From CAZACZ01 sp964483695 (GTDB lineage: Bacteria; Deinococcota; Deinococci; Deinococcales; Trueperaceae): a DNA stretch of 5,093 nt. Where the stretch lies: NCBI GenBank assembly GCA_964483695.1, contig CAZACZ010000123.1, forward strand, positions 1 through 5,093. Reading direction: 5' to 3'. Below the pieces are notes generated by a model, which worked only from the letters and a program-made list of their open reading frames with translations, ran no database searches and had not been told where the DNA came from. The translations under genes and the position numbers were made by a program. Below are positions 1-5,093 of the stretch, in pieces. Each line of letters starts with the position of its first letter. Position 1 is the stretch's first letter.

Positions 1-944
1 GCCAGCCCGTAGAACACCAGCGCCACCACCCTCGTGCCGGCGGGCCGCGCCTCATGACCGAGGAGCGGCCAGAAGCCTTCGTGGTCGTCGACTTCCGCCG
101 TCGACCACTTCGTGGCGATGCCCTTGGACCAGAGGTGTAGGCAGAGGTTCTGCACCGCGCACGCCGTGGCGGCGTAGTCTTCCCGCCACGTCTTCTCGTC
201 GGCACTCGCCGTGCTGGTGCAGGTGACGATCACCACACCCGGCACCGACGACCACTCCCGCCGCTTGGTTCCCACGCGCTCCGGCTTCGAGCCGCTGCGC
301 TCGAGCTGCTCCGCCCACATCTGGGCGAGCACCGCGATCCGCGCCGCGTCCAGCAGGTAGAACCGCCACGGCTCGGTGCGCTTGTGGTTCGGCGCCCAGC
401 GCGCCGACTCGACGGCGCGCACCACCTCGGTGTGGTCGAGGCCCGGCCCATCCCGGAGGCTTCCTTGCGGCACCGATCGACGGGAGCGGATGGCGTCCAC
501 CACGGGGCCGATGCGGGCACGCGCCTCCGCCTCCATCAACTCCACGCCCAGGTCACCCGGGTTGTGCGCCACCTCCCACACGAACCCGTCCGGGTCTTGG
601 AAGTAGCCGGTGTACCCGCCCCAGTCCCGGCGTGCCGCCGGCGTGAGGATGGAGCCGCCCGCCAGGGCGGCGTCCGCCAGCACCGCGTCGACGTCCGCTT
701 CGGTGGGCACGTTGTGCGCGAGCGTGAACGGCGGCATCCCGCTTCTGGGTCCGATGGCGCCGACTTCGCGCTCGAACTCCGCCGCGTTCCACAGCGAGAG
801 GACGAGCGTGGGCGATAGGCGCACGAACACGACCTCGCCCGGCACGCGGAGCATCGGTTCCCACCCGAGCCCGTGCAGGTAGAAGGACTCGGACGCCGCG
901 AGGTCGGTGACGGCGAGGGTGACGAGGTTGACGCGGGGGTCCAT
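1..944 (-). CDS. VOC (glyoxalase-fold) domain fused to YdjA-like nitroreductase, 3' end outside window
   Basis: From an ATG at 944 one frame stays open for 314 codons to the window edge, so the C-terminus is missing. Residues 4 to about 130 are a VOC domain of the single-domain glyoxalase/dioxygenase-like type, with VNLVTLAVTDLAAS at the start and GGYTGYFQDPDGFVWEVAHNP at its end. Residues from about 145 are a nitroreductase domain: IRSRRSV (152-158) matches the Arg-Arg-Ser stretch that binds FMN phosphate, ARWAPNHKRTEPWRF (181-195) is the typical second FMN segment, and a YAATACAVQN helix and GIATKWST (275-282) follow, as in E. coli YdjA. About 20-25 residues are probably missing. A flavin-dependent reductase is inferred; the substrate is unknown. 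The usual first VOC metal-ligand position holds Leu7, so the VOC half may not bind metal. No signal peptide is visible, so it is probably cytoplasmic. No stop or frame change separates the halves. Confidence 0.88.
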   Translation of the reverse strand, partial: MDPRVNLVTLAVTDLAASESFYLHGLGWEPMLRVPGEVVFVRLSPTLVLSLWNAAEFEREVGAIGPRSGMPPFTLAHNVPTEADVDAVLADAALAGGSILTPAARRDWGGYTGYFQDPDGFVWEVAHNPGDLGVELMEAEARARIGPVVDAIRSRRSVPQGSLRDGPGLDHTEVVRAVESARWAPNHKRTEPWRFYLLDAARIAVLAQMWAEQLERSGSKPERVGTKRREWSSVPGVVIVTCTSTASADEKTWREDYAATACAVQNLCLHLWSKGIATKWSTAEVDDHEGFWPLLGHEARPAGTRVVALVFYGL

Positions 945-949
945 GGGGG

Positions 950-955
950 ATTGTA
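950..955 (-). promoter_or_regulatory. -10-like box TACAAT placed for a leaderless start
   Basis: TACAAT differs from the TATAAT consensus by one base and ends five bases before the ATG at 944, so transcription would begin at or very near the start codon. The bases just before this ATG (TCCCCC) contain no Shine-Dalgarno sequence, which agrees with a leaderless message. No convincing -35 element is present; the best candidate with 16-base spacing, CTGGAA, matches TTGACA at three of six bases. The call rests on the box, its spacing and the missing ribosome binding site. Confidence 0.4.
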
Positions 956-980
956 TGTGCGGGGCCGTCGATTCCAGGCA

Positions 981-1000
981 TCCGGGTGCGCGGACCCGGG
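981..1000 (-). terminator. Short GC hairpin after the dehydrogenase gene
   Basis: CCGGGT (982-987) pairs with ACCCGG (994-999) across a six-base loop; a T-G wobble can extend the stem. It begins 13 bases after the dehydrogenase stop codon and lies upstream of the -10-like box of the VOC-nitroreductase gene. No T-run follows on the minus strand, so intrinsic termination would be weak. It may instead mark the mRNA end or be chance in GC-rich sequence. Confidence 0.3.
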
Positions 1001-1012
1001 CAGCGGACGCCG

Positions 1013-2005
1013 CTAGTACCCGAGGCTCTTGTCGACGACGTTCTTCAGGGGCTGGCCGGCCATGTAGCGCTTCAGGTTGTCGACGAAGATCGCGAACGCG
1101 CGCTCGTGGTACCGGGGCGTGGCGCCGGAGTAGTGGCTCGTGACGATCACGTTGTCCATGCCCCACAGCGGGGAGTCCGCTGGGAGCGGCTCTTCCTCGA
1201 AGACATCGAGGCCGGCGCCGGCGATCCAGCCCTCCTGAAGCGCGCGAACCAGATCGCCCTCGCGCACTGTGCCGCCTCGGCCGATGTTCACCAGGTACGC
1301 GCTCTGCTTCATCGAGCGCAACTCCGACGCGCCGATCAGGCCGCGGGTCTCGCGCGTCAGCGGGACCGTCAAGACGACGTAGTCCGCTTCGCGGAGTAGG
1401 TCTGGCAGGTCGCTCAGTCCGCGCATCTCGGTGACACCATCGACACGGATGCTAGGGTCCCGGCGCACCCCCACGACACGCATGTCGAACGCCGCGGCGA
1501 GCCTGGCGGTACGCGCGCCGATCGCTCCCACGCCCACGAGGAGCAGGGTGCTGCCGGCTAGTTCCAAGAGGTCCCTGCCTTGGACAGGACTCCATCGCGC
1601 CTGCAGTTGGTCTCGCTGGGCCTGTGGCAACCCACGCGCGAAGGCCAGCAGGTACGCGAGGATGTGCTCGCTGATCGGAACGGCGTGCACACCGGACGCG
1701 TTCGTGAGCACGAAGGGAGCCGCGGCGGCCTCGGGGTGCCTCAAGAGCCAGTCGGCGCCCGCACCCCACTGCTGGATCCAGCGCACCTTGGGCGCGTTGG
1801 TGATGAGATCGTGCGGGAACTGACCCGCCGCGATCTCGATGTCGGGGAGGAGGCGTTCGATCTCCGCGCGGTCGCGCGTGACTTCGACGCGCATGGGGGC
1901 GCAGAGGGAGCGGACCGTCTCGACGGTGCCTTCCGGAAGCGAGTCGGGGGCGAAGCATAGGAGGAGGATGTTCGCCAAGGTGCTCGATGGTATCCCAGTG
2001 GGCAC
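1013..2005 (-). CDS. D-2-hydroxyacid dehydrogenase (2-oxoacid reductase), NAD(P)-dependent
   Basis: This 330-codon frame has the full layout of the D-isomer-specific 2-hydroxyacid dehydrogenase family, at its usual length. The N-terminal catalytic half includes VHAVPISEHILAYLLAFAR (106-124). The Rossmann domain carries GVGAIG (158-163). The catalytic triad is visible: Arg243 in NIGRGG, Glu272 in DVFEEEP and His291 in TSHYSG. Members interconvert 2-oxoacids and D-2-hydroxyacids (glyoxylate, hydroxypyruvate, phenylpyruvate and others); the substrate cannot be read here. Strand two of the nucleotide fold ends GVRRDP (179-184), with arginines and no acidic residue, which favours NADPH. It is soluble, with no signal peptide. 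The start is uncertain: the outermost is GTG at 2005, without a clear ribosome binding site, but TTG at 1978 gives ANILLLCF directly after the initiator, which fits the family's usual N-terminus better. The gene lies 138 bases after the reductase, with a strong hairpin between them. Confidence 0.93.
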   Translation of the reverse strand: MPTGIPSSTLANILLLCFAPDSLPEGTVETVRSLCAPMRVEVTRDRAEIERLLPDIEIAAGQFPHDLITNAPKVRWIQQWGAGADWLLRHPEAAAAPFVLTNASGVHAVPISEHILAYLLAFARGLPQAQRDQLQARWSPVQGRDLLELAGSTLLLVGVGAIGARTARLAAAFDMRVVGVRRDPSIRVDGVTEMRGLSDLPDLLREADYVVLTVPLTRETRGLIGASELRSMKQSAYLVNIGRGGTVREGDLVRALQEGWIAGAGLDVFEEEPLPADSPLWGMDNVIVTSHYSGATPRYHERAFAIFVDNLKRYMAGQPLKNVVDKSLGY

Positions 2006-2085
2006 GTGTGGGGCCCCGACGCCCTGACGGCGCCCCTCGTGCGGTTCGCCCGCCGCGCCTACTGCCGGAGCCGATGGGATGAGGT

Positions 2086-2114
2086 CCGGGGCCGGCAGCG
2101 ATGGCCGGCCCCGG
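2086..2114 (-). terminator. Perfect 11-bp GC hairpin after the reductase gene
   Basis: An 11-base arm (2086-2096) is exactly complementary to 2104-2114, with a seven-base loop. It begins 29 bases past the reductase stop codon. It is very GC-rich, but the sequence after it on the minus strand (ACCTCATCC) has no T-run, so it is not a classic intrinsic terminator. It could stop or pause transcription with Rho, or protect the reductase mRNA 3' end. I find nothing else in the 138-base gap apart from a weak TACCAT box just inside the dehydrogenase frame. Confidence 0.55.
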
Positions 2115-2143
2115 TGGCTCCACGCGTGTGAGAACTGCTGTCG

Positions 2144-4579
2144 CTACGCCTCCTTGGTCGTGGGCGGCGTGAACGCGGTGATCTCGGGCACCGGCCCGGT
2201 GTACTTCTCGACCTGCGCGAGGAGGCTGTTGCTCGCGTTGCCTTGCGCCAGCTTCGAGTCGCCCTCGTACGAGGTGAGCACGTTGATGCTGCCGTGTCTG
2301 CACAGCGTGCCGGGCTTGCCGGGTTCGAGCGGGTCGTACCAGGCGCCTTCGTGGATCACGATGACGCCGGGCTGGACGCGGTCGGTGACGACGGTGCCGA
2401 CGAGGATCTCCCCGCGGTCGTTGAAGACGCGGGCGATGTCACCATCTTCCAGTCCGCGGGCGGCCGCGTCGGCTGGGCTGATCCACATCGGTTCGCGCTG
2501 GTTCACCTCGTACCAGTTGCGGGTGAAGGTGTTGTTCATCTGGGAGTGCACCCGGTACTTGAAGTGCGGGTTCAGCACGTGCAGGGGGTACGTCGCGGCC
2601 TTGGGCGAGCCGAGCCACTCGCGCGGTTCGATCCACTTGGGATGGGGTGGCGAGTCGTCCTCGGGGTACCCGAAGCCGGCGATGGTCTGGCTGTAGATCT
2701 CGAAGCGGCCGGACGGGGTGTTGAGGGCGTTGTTGACGGGGTCCTCGATGAACGAGGCGTACGCCACGACCTTGCGGGTGGCTTCTGCCTCCTCGAACTG
2801 GAGGTACTCGCGCTCCCAGAACTCGTCGAAGGCGGGCATGGTGAGGCCCATCCCCGAGCCCTGCTCGCGCGCGAGCCGGTACATCTCTTGGACCCATTCG
2901 AAGCCCGACAAGCCGCCCGTGAACTGCTCTTTCAGGCCGAGGCGGTCGGCGAGGTCGGCCCAGATGTCGTAGTCGTCGCGGGCTTCGAAGAGCGGCTCGA
3001 CGAGCTGCTTCATGGCGAACATGTAGTACCGGTCCGCCGTGATGTCGTTGCGCTCCATGTGGGTCGTAGCTGGTAGCACGATGTCGGAGTACTTGGCCGT
3101 CGCCGTCCAGACGTAGTCGCAGTAGACGGTCGTGGGAACGCGGTTCCAGTCTCGGATCAGCTGGTTCGTGTCCTGCGAGTGGAAGAAGTTGTTGCCGCCG
3201 GTCTGGGCGATGATCTGGATGTCGGGGTAGGTGAGGGTCTTGCCGTCGTAGTCGATGGTCTTGCCGGGGTTCCCGATCATGTCCGACCACAGGTTCTGCG
3301 TGGTGTAAGTCTTGACCGGGTTCGCCACTTGCGGCATGGGCGACGGGATGCCGGGCATGTACCCCATCGAGCTGAAGATGATGGACATGGGGTTGTTGCA
3401 CACGGCGCCGCCGCCCGGCTTGCCGAACTGGCCGAGGATGAACGACAACGCGTACATCATCCACACCGGTTGGGCGCCGTGCGACGCGCGCTGCGCGGAG
3501 TACGTGCCGATGAAGTGCGTCGGTCCGGAGGCGATGCGGCGGGCGAGGTCGCGGATGGTGTCCGCCGGGATGTTGGTGATGGCGGCCGCCCACTCCGGCG
3601 TCTTCGGTTGCCCGTCGGTCTTGCCGGTCAGGTAATCGGCGAAGGCCGCGAACCCGACGGTGTACTTGTCGAGGTACTCCTGGTCGTGTAGGCCCTCGCT
3701 GTAGATCACCTGCGCCATCGCGATCATCAGCGCCGTGTCGGTGTTGGGCCGGATGGGGATGTGCTCGGTCCTGAGGTAGTCGTCGCTCTCGGTGCGCACC
3801 GGGTTGATGGAGATGATGGGCACGCCGGCGTCCCGCAACTGCGTGTACCCGACGTAGCTGTAGTTCTGGCCGACGCCACCGTGGTGGATCGCGGTGGTGT
3901 TGAGCGGATCCCAGCCGAAGAACACGACCTGCTTCGAGTTCTCGATCATGTCCGAGATCGTCGAGTTCTGCGGGCGGCCCGATCCCAGTACGTGCGGCAG
4001 GATGACCAGCACGTTGGGAGCGCTGTACGTGTTGACGTAGTAGCTGAAGCCGCCGTACATCGCCAACAGCCGCTTGAGCTGCCCGGAGGCGCTGTGGAAG
4101 CGCCCGGCGCTCTGCCAGCCCGTGCCACTACCACCCCAGATCGACTCGTTGCCGTATTCGGTCTTGACGCGCTCCAGGTCCTCGGCCACCATGTCGAGCG
4201 CTTGGTCCCAGCTCACGCGCACGAACGGTTCCGTGCCGCGCTTGGAGGTGTCGCTCTTGGAGCGGTCCTTGAGGTAGCCCTCGCGCACCATCGGGTACTT
4301 GATCCGCGTCGGTGAGTACAGCAGGTCGGGCAACCCCTGCAGGCTGGGGTTCGGATACGGTTCGTCATGGAACGGGACGATGCGTGTCAACCGCCCGCCG
4401 GCGACCTCGCCGTAGTACACGCCCCAGTGGCTCGCGTTCAGGCGGGTGTACGTGGATGTGTTCGGGGCCGCGGCCGGGTCCATCCCGAACGGTTGGGCGT
4501 GGACCAAGTTCCCCAAGGCTAGCGATCCCGCAAGCGCCCCGGACTGCTTCAAGAAGTCTCTTCGGTTGACCTTCCTCAT
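2144..4579 (-). CDS. Tat-exported molybdopterin S/N-oxide reductase (TMAO/DMSO reductase family)
   Basis: This 811-residue protein is a bis-MGD molybdoenzyme of the TorA/DorA/BisC group, close to the usual 820-850 residues. Such enzymes reduce TMAO, DMSO or related oxides in the periplasm as terminal reductases. The N-terminus has a twin-arginine signal, NRRDFLK (5-11), a hydrophobic stretch and a likely cut after VHA (28). There is no N-terminal Fe-S cysteine motif, as in this group. Ser186 in NTYSAP aligns with the molybdenum ligand Ser147 of Rhodobacter DorA, and Trp155 aligns with DorA Trp116 at the same spacing. Thr153 stands where DorA has Tyr114, a residue I recall being absent from TMAO reductases, so TMAO is slightly favoured. 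WTATAKYSDIVLPATTHMER (491-510) is the family signature; the C-terminal molybdopterin-binding domain starts near 664. The ATG at 4579 has GGAG nine bases upstream. No cytochrome donor or TorD-like chaperone gene lies in the window. torA, dorA or bisC cannot be told apart with certainty. Confidence 0.96.
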   Translation of the reverse strand: MRKVNRRDFLKQSGALAGSLALGNLVHAQPFGMDPAAAPNTSTYTRLNASHWGVYYGEVAGGRLTRIVPFHDEPYPNPSLQGLPDLLYSPTRIKYPMVREGYLKDRSKSDTSKRGTEPFVRVSWDQALDMVAEDLERVKTEYGNESIWGGSGTGWQSAGRFHSASGQLKRLLAMYGGFSYYVNTYSAPNVLVILPHVLGSGRPQNSTISDMIENSKQVVFFGWDPLNTTAIHHGGVGQNYSYVGYTQLRDAGVPIISINPVRTESDDYLRTEHIPIRPNTDTALMIAMAQVIYSEGLHDQEYLDKYTVGFAAFADYLTGKTDGQPKTPEWAAAITNIPADTIRDLARRIASGPTHFIGTYSAQRASHGAQPVWMMYALSFILGQFGKPGGGAVCNNPMSIIFSSMGYMPGIPSPMPQVANPVKTYTTQNLWSDMIGNPGKTIDYDGKTLTYPDIQIIAQTGGNNFFHSQDTNQLIRDWNRVPTTVYCDYVWTATAKYSDIVLPATTHMERNDITADRYYMFAMKQLVEPLFEARDDYDIWADLADRLGLKEQFTGGLSGFEWVQEMYRLAREQGSGMGLTMPAFDEFWEREYLQFEEAEATRKVVAYASFIEDPVNNALNTPSGRFEIYSQTIAGFGYPEDDSPPHPKWIEPREWLGSPKAATYPLHVLNPHFKYRVHSQMNNTFTRNWYEVNQREPMWISPADAAARGLEDGDIARVFNDRGEILVGTVVTDRVQPGVIVIHEGAWYDPLEPGKPGTLCRHGSINVLTSYEGDSKLAQGNASNSLLAQVEKYTGPVPEITAFTPPTTKEA

Positions 4580-4588
4580 GGCGGTACG

Positions 4589-4592
4589 CTCC
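4589..4592 (-). promoter_or_regulatory. Ribosome binding site GGAG deciding the reductase start
   Basis: GGAG lies nine bases before the ATG at 4579 and supports that start, which puts the twin-arginine motif at residues 6-7. Another in-frame ATG at 4594 would add five residues (MERTA) but has no Shine-Dalgarno sequence of its own, and the GGAG overlaps it. Confidence 0.6.
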
Positions 4593-4626
4593 ATCGCTGG
4601 TCGCGCGCGTTGGGCCGCCTCATACC

Positions 4627-4666
4627 CCCCGGATTGGTGCCAACGCCGTCGGCCGGGTGCCCGGGG
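4627..4666 (-). promoter_or_regulatory. Nested stem-loop in the reductase leader
   Basis: An outer stem pairs CCCCGG (4661-4666) with CCGGGG (4627-4632). Inside it GCCGAC (4648-4653) pairs with GTTGGC (4639-4644) around a three-base loop, with one G-U pair. It ends 47 bases before the reductase start codon. It could fold in the mRNA leader and affect expression. In sequence this GC-rich, chance pairing is a serious alternative. Confidence 0.3.
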
Positions 4667-4731
4667 ATCCTGGTCGCGAAGGGTTTCACAAGGGGTGCTG
4701 CGCCACTCGCAGGCCTCGTATAGGGAGGCCC

Positions 4732-4770
4732 TCAGCACGTCCGGGCCGTGGGTGCGGAGAGTCCTTCCAT
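4732..4770 (-). CDS. Possible 12-residue leader peptide (upstream ORF)
   Basis: An ATG at 4770 opens a 12-codon frame, MEGLSAPTARTC, closed by TGA at 4734-4732, about 150 bases before the reductase start. It has the strongest Shine-Dalgarno sequence I found in the window, AAAGGAG (4781-4787), ten bases from the ATG. The peptide resembles nothing I know and shows no run of one amino acid of the kind that marks biosynthetic attenuators. It could be a translated regulatory leader or chance. Translation would have to open the hairpin at 4756-4784, in which the ribosome binding site is paired. Confidence 0.25.
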   Translation of the reverse strand: MEGLSAPTARTC

Positions 4771-4784
4771 CTGGAAGATTCTCC
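4756..4784 (-). promoter_or_regulatory. Extended hairpin pairing the upstream-ORF ribosome binding site
   Basis: GGAGA (4780-4784) pairs with TCTCC (4756-4760) and inside it CTTCC (4773-4777) pairs with GGAAG (4764-4768) around an AGAT loop, separated by a small asymmetric internal loop. The outer arm includes most of the AAAGGAG ribosome binding site, and the hairpin also contains the ATG at 4770. The arrangement would hide the translation start of the 12-codon frame when folded. Confidence 0.35.
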
Positions 4785-4803
4785 TTTCGGCGATGGCCTA
4801 GTA

Positions 4804-4817
4804 GGGACAACCGTCCC
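4804..4817. repeat. 14-base inverted repeat GGGAC-N4-GTCCC
   Basis: Two perfect 5-base arms flank a four-base centre (GGGACAACCGTCCC on the plus strand). It lies upstream of the 12-codon frame and could be a dimeric regulator's operator or a small RNA hairpin. No known operator is recognised. Confidence 0.25.
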
Positions 4818-4982
4818 GTTGGGTGTCGGTGCGAGCTGGTGGTAGCACCTCTTCCGTCACGATCGTGCCGATGGTGGTGTGCCCCAGACTGGTCGTTGGC
4901 CGACTGCATGCGGCTCGACGGTGCAACGCCATTTCCTCGGCTTCGGATCGGACCCGGCAACGGAGCGCTGCGGAACGGACCC

Positions 4983-5011
4983 AACAGCAAGAACCCCGGA
5001 TCGCTCCGGGG
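4983..5011 (-). terminator. Intrinsic terminator after tRNA-Ala
   Basis: CCCCGGA (5005-5011) pairs perfectly with TCCGGGG (4994-5000) around a GCGA loop, followed on the minus strand by the T-rich tail TTCTTGCTGTT. It begins 31 bases past the CCA end of the tRNA, as expected for the end of a tRNA transcript, and should largely insulate the reductase gene from tRNA transcription. Confidence 0.75.
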
Positions 5012-5042
5012 CCCTTATCCGCGTTCTAGACGCTCTTTCTTG

Positions 5043-5093
<51 letters not shown>

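Larger units (their letters stand above)
4580..4982 (-). other. About 400-base leader with no supported gene
   Basis: This stretch separates the tRNA terminator from the reductase start. I see no protein gene of convincing length. It holds a nested hairpin (4627-4666), a 12-codon frame with a strong ribosome binding site (4732-4770), an extended hairpin over that site (4756-4784), a GGCCTC/GAGGCC stem near 4711-4731, a 14-base inverted repeat (4804-4817) and a 10-base palindrome CACGATCGTG (4858-4867). I matched it against the riboswitch cores I remember (glycine, lysine, SAM, SAH, cobalamin, guanidine, Moco, T-box) and none fits. No convincing -35/-10 pair is visible. The reductase promoter must be here or upstream of the tRNA; the terminator after the tRNA makes the former more likely. 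Confidence 0.6.

Noticed and set aside
480..560. Separate VOC and nitroreductase genes, with the second starting at the ATG of Met137 (536).
   Set aside because: There is no stop codon between the halves. The GGAG before Met137 is only three bases away, too close for efficient initiation. A fusion is the simpler reading.
2243..3691. Long open frames on the plus strand opposite the reductase gene (such as 2243-3076 and 3179-3691).
   Set aside because: They lie entirely opposite a gene of certain identity, have low-complexity Val/Gly/Arg-rich translations with no domains, and are expected shadows of GC-rich coding sequence.
4741..4860. Fragments resembling glycine and lysine riboswitch cores (GCCGAAAGGAG, AGAGGTGC) and a T-box-like GGTGGTAGCACC on the plus strand.
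   Set aside because: The pieces are in the wrong order or lack the rest of the conserved core, and no plus-strand gene follows the T-box-like piece.
4798..4932. A 44-codon frame on the minus strand (MALHRRAACSR at the start, ending GCPY), just before the 12-codon frame.
   Set aside because: The only upstream GAGG is two bases from the ATG, too close to act as a normal ribosome binding site. About two-thirds of its third codon positions are G or C, it resembles no known protein, and the slight likeness of its C-terminus to a mycofactocin-type precursor is too short to count.
4580..4990. The reductase frame stays open upstream to an ATG at 4990, adding 137 residues.
   Set aside because: The extra stretch is Arg/Pro/Gly-rich with no family similarity, would bury the Tat signal inside the protein and would overlap the tRNA terminator. 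The ATG at 4579 has a ribosome binding site and gives the expected N-terminus.

Overview
The window is GC-rich bacterial DNA in which every gene I can support lies on the minus strand, so it reads from the right edge to the left. I cannot assign a phylum. High GC, a mix of Shine-Dalgarno and apparently leaderless starts, and a Tat-exported molybdoenzyme would fit several lineages (Deinococcota, Chloroflexota, Acidobacteriota, Actinomycetota and others).

In order of transcription: (1) the 3' two-thirds of a tRNA-Ala(GGC) at the right edge, followed by a good intrinsic terminator; (2) about 400 bases with no gene I can support, which form the leader of the next gene and hold several hairpins, a 14-base inverted repeat and a 12-codon reading frame with a strong ribosome binding site; (3) a complete 811-residue Tat-exported molybdopterin S/N-oxide reductase of the TorA/DorA/BisC family, with a serine molybdenum ligand and no Fe-S site; (4) a perfect 11-bp hairpin just after its stop; (5) a complete D-2-hydroxyacid dehydrogenase; (6) a short gap with a small hairpin and a -10-like box; (7) the first 314 codons of a protein joining a VOC (glyoxalase-fold) domain to a YdjA-like nitroreductase domain in one uninterrupted frame. 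Gene 7 runs off the left edge, so a search for frames closed by a stop inside the window would miss it.

The three proteins are all redox-related or small-molecule enzymes, but nothing visible ties them into one pathway. The reductase would act in the periplasm on TMAO, DMSO or a related oxide; the other two look cytoplasmic. No cytochrome donor (TorC/DorC type) or TorD-type chaperone lies beside the reductase here. The gaps of 138 and 68 bases, each with a hairpin, allow separate transcription units. The most unusual items are the VOC-nitroreductase fusion and the long leader of the reductase gene.
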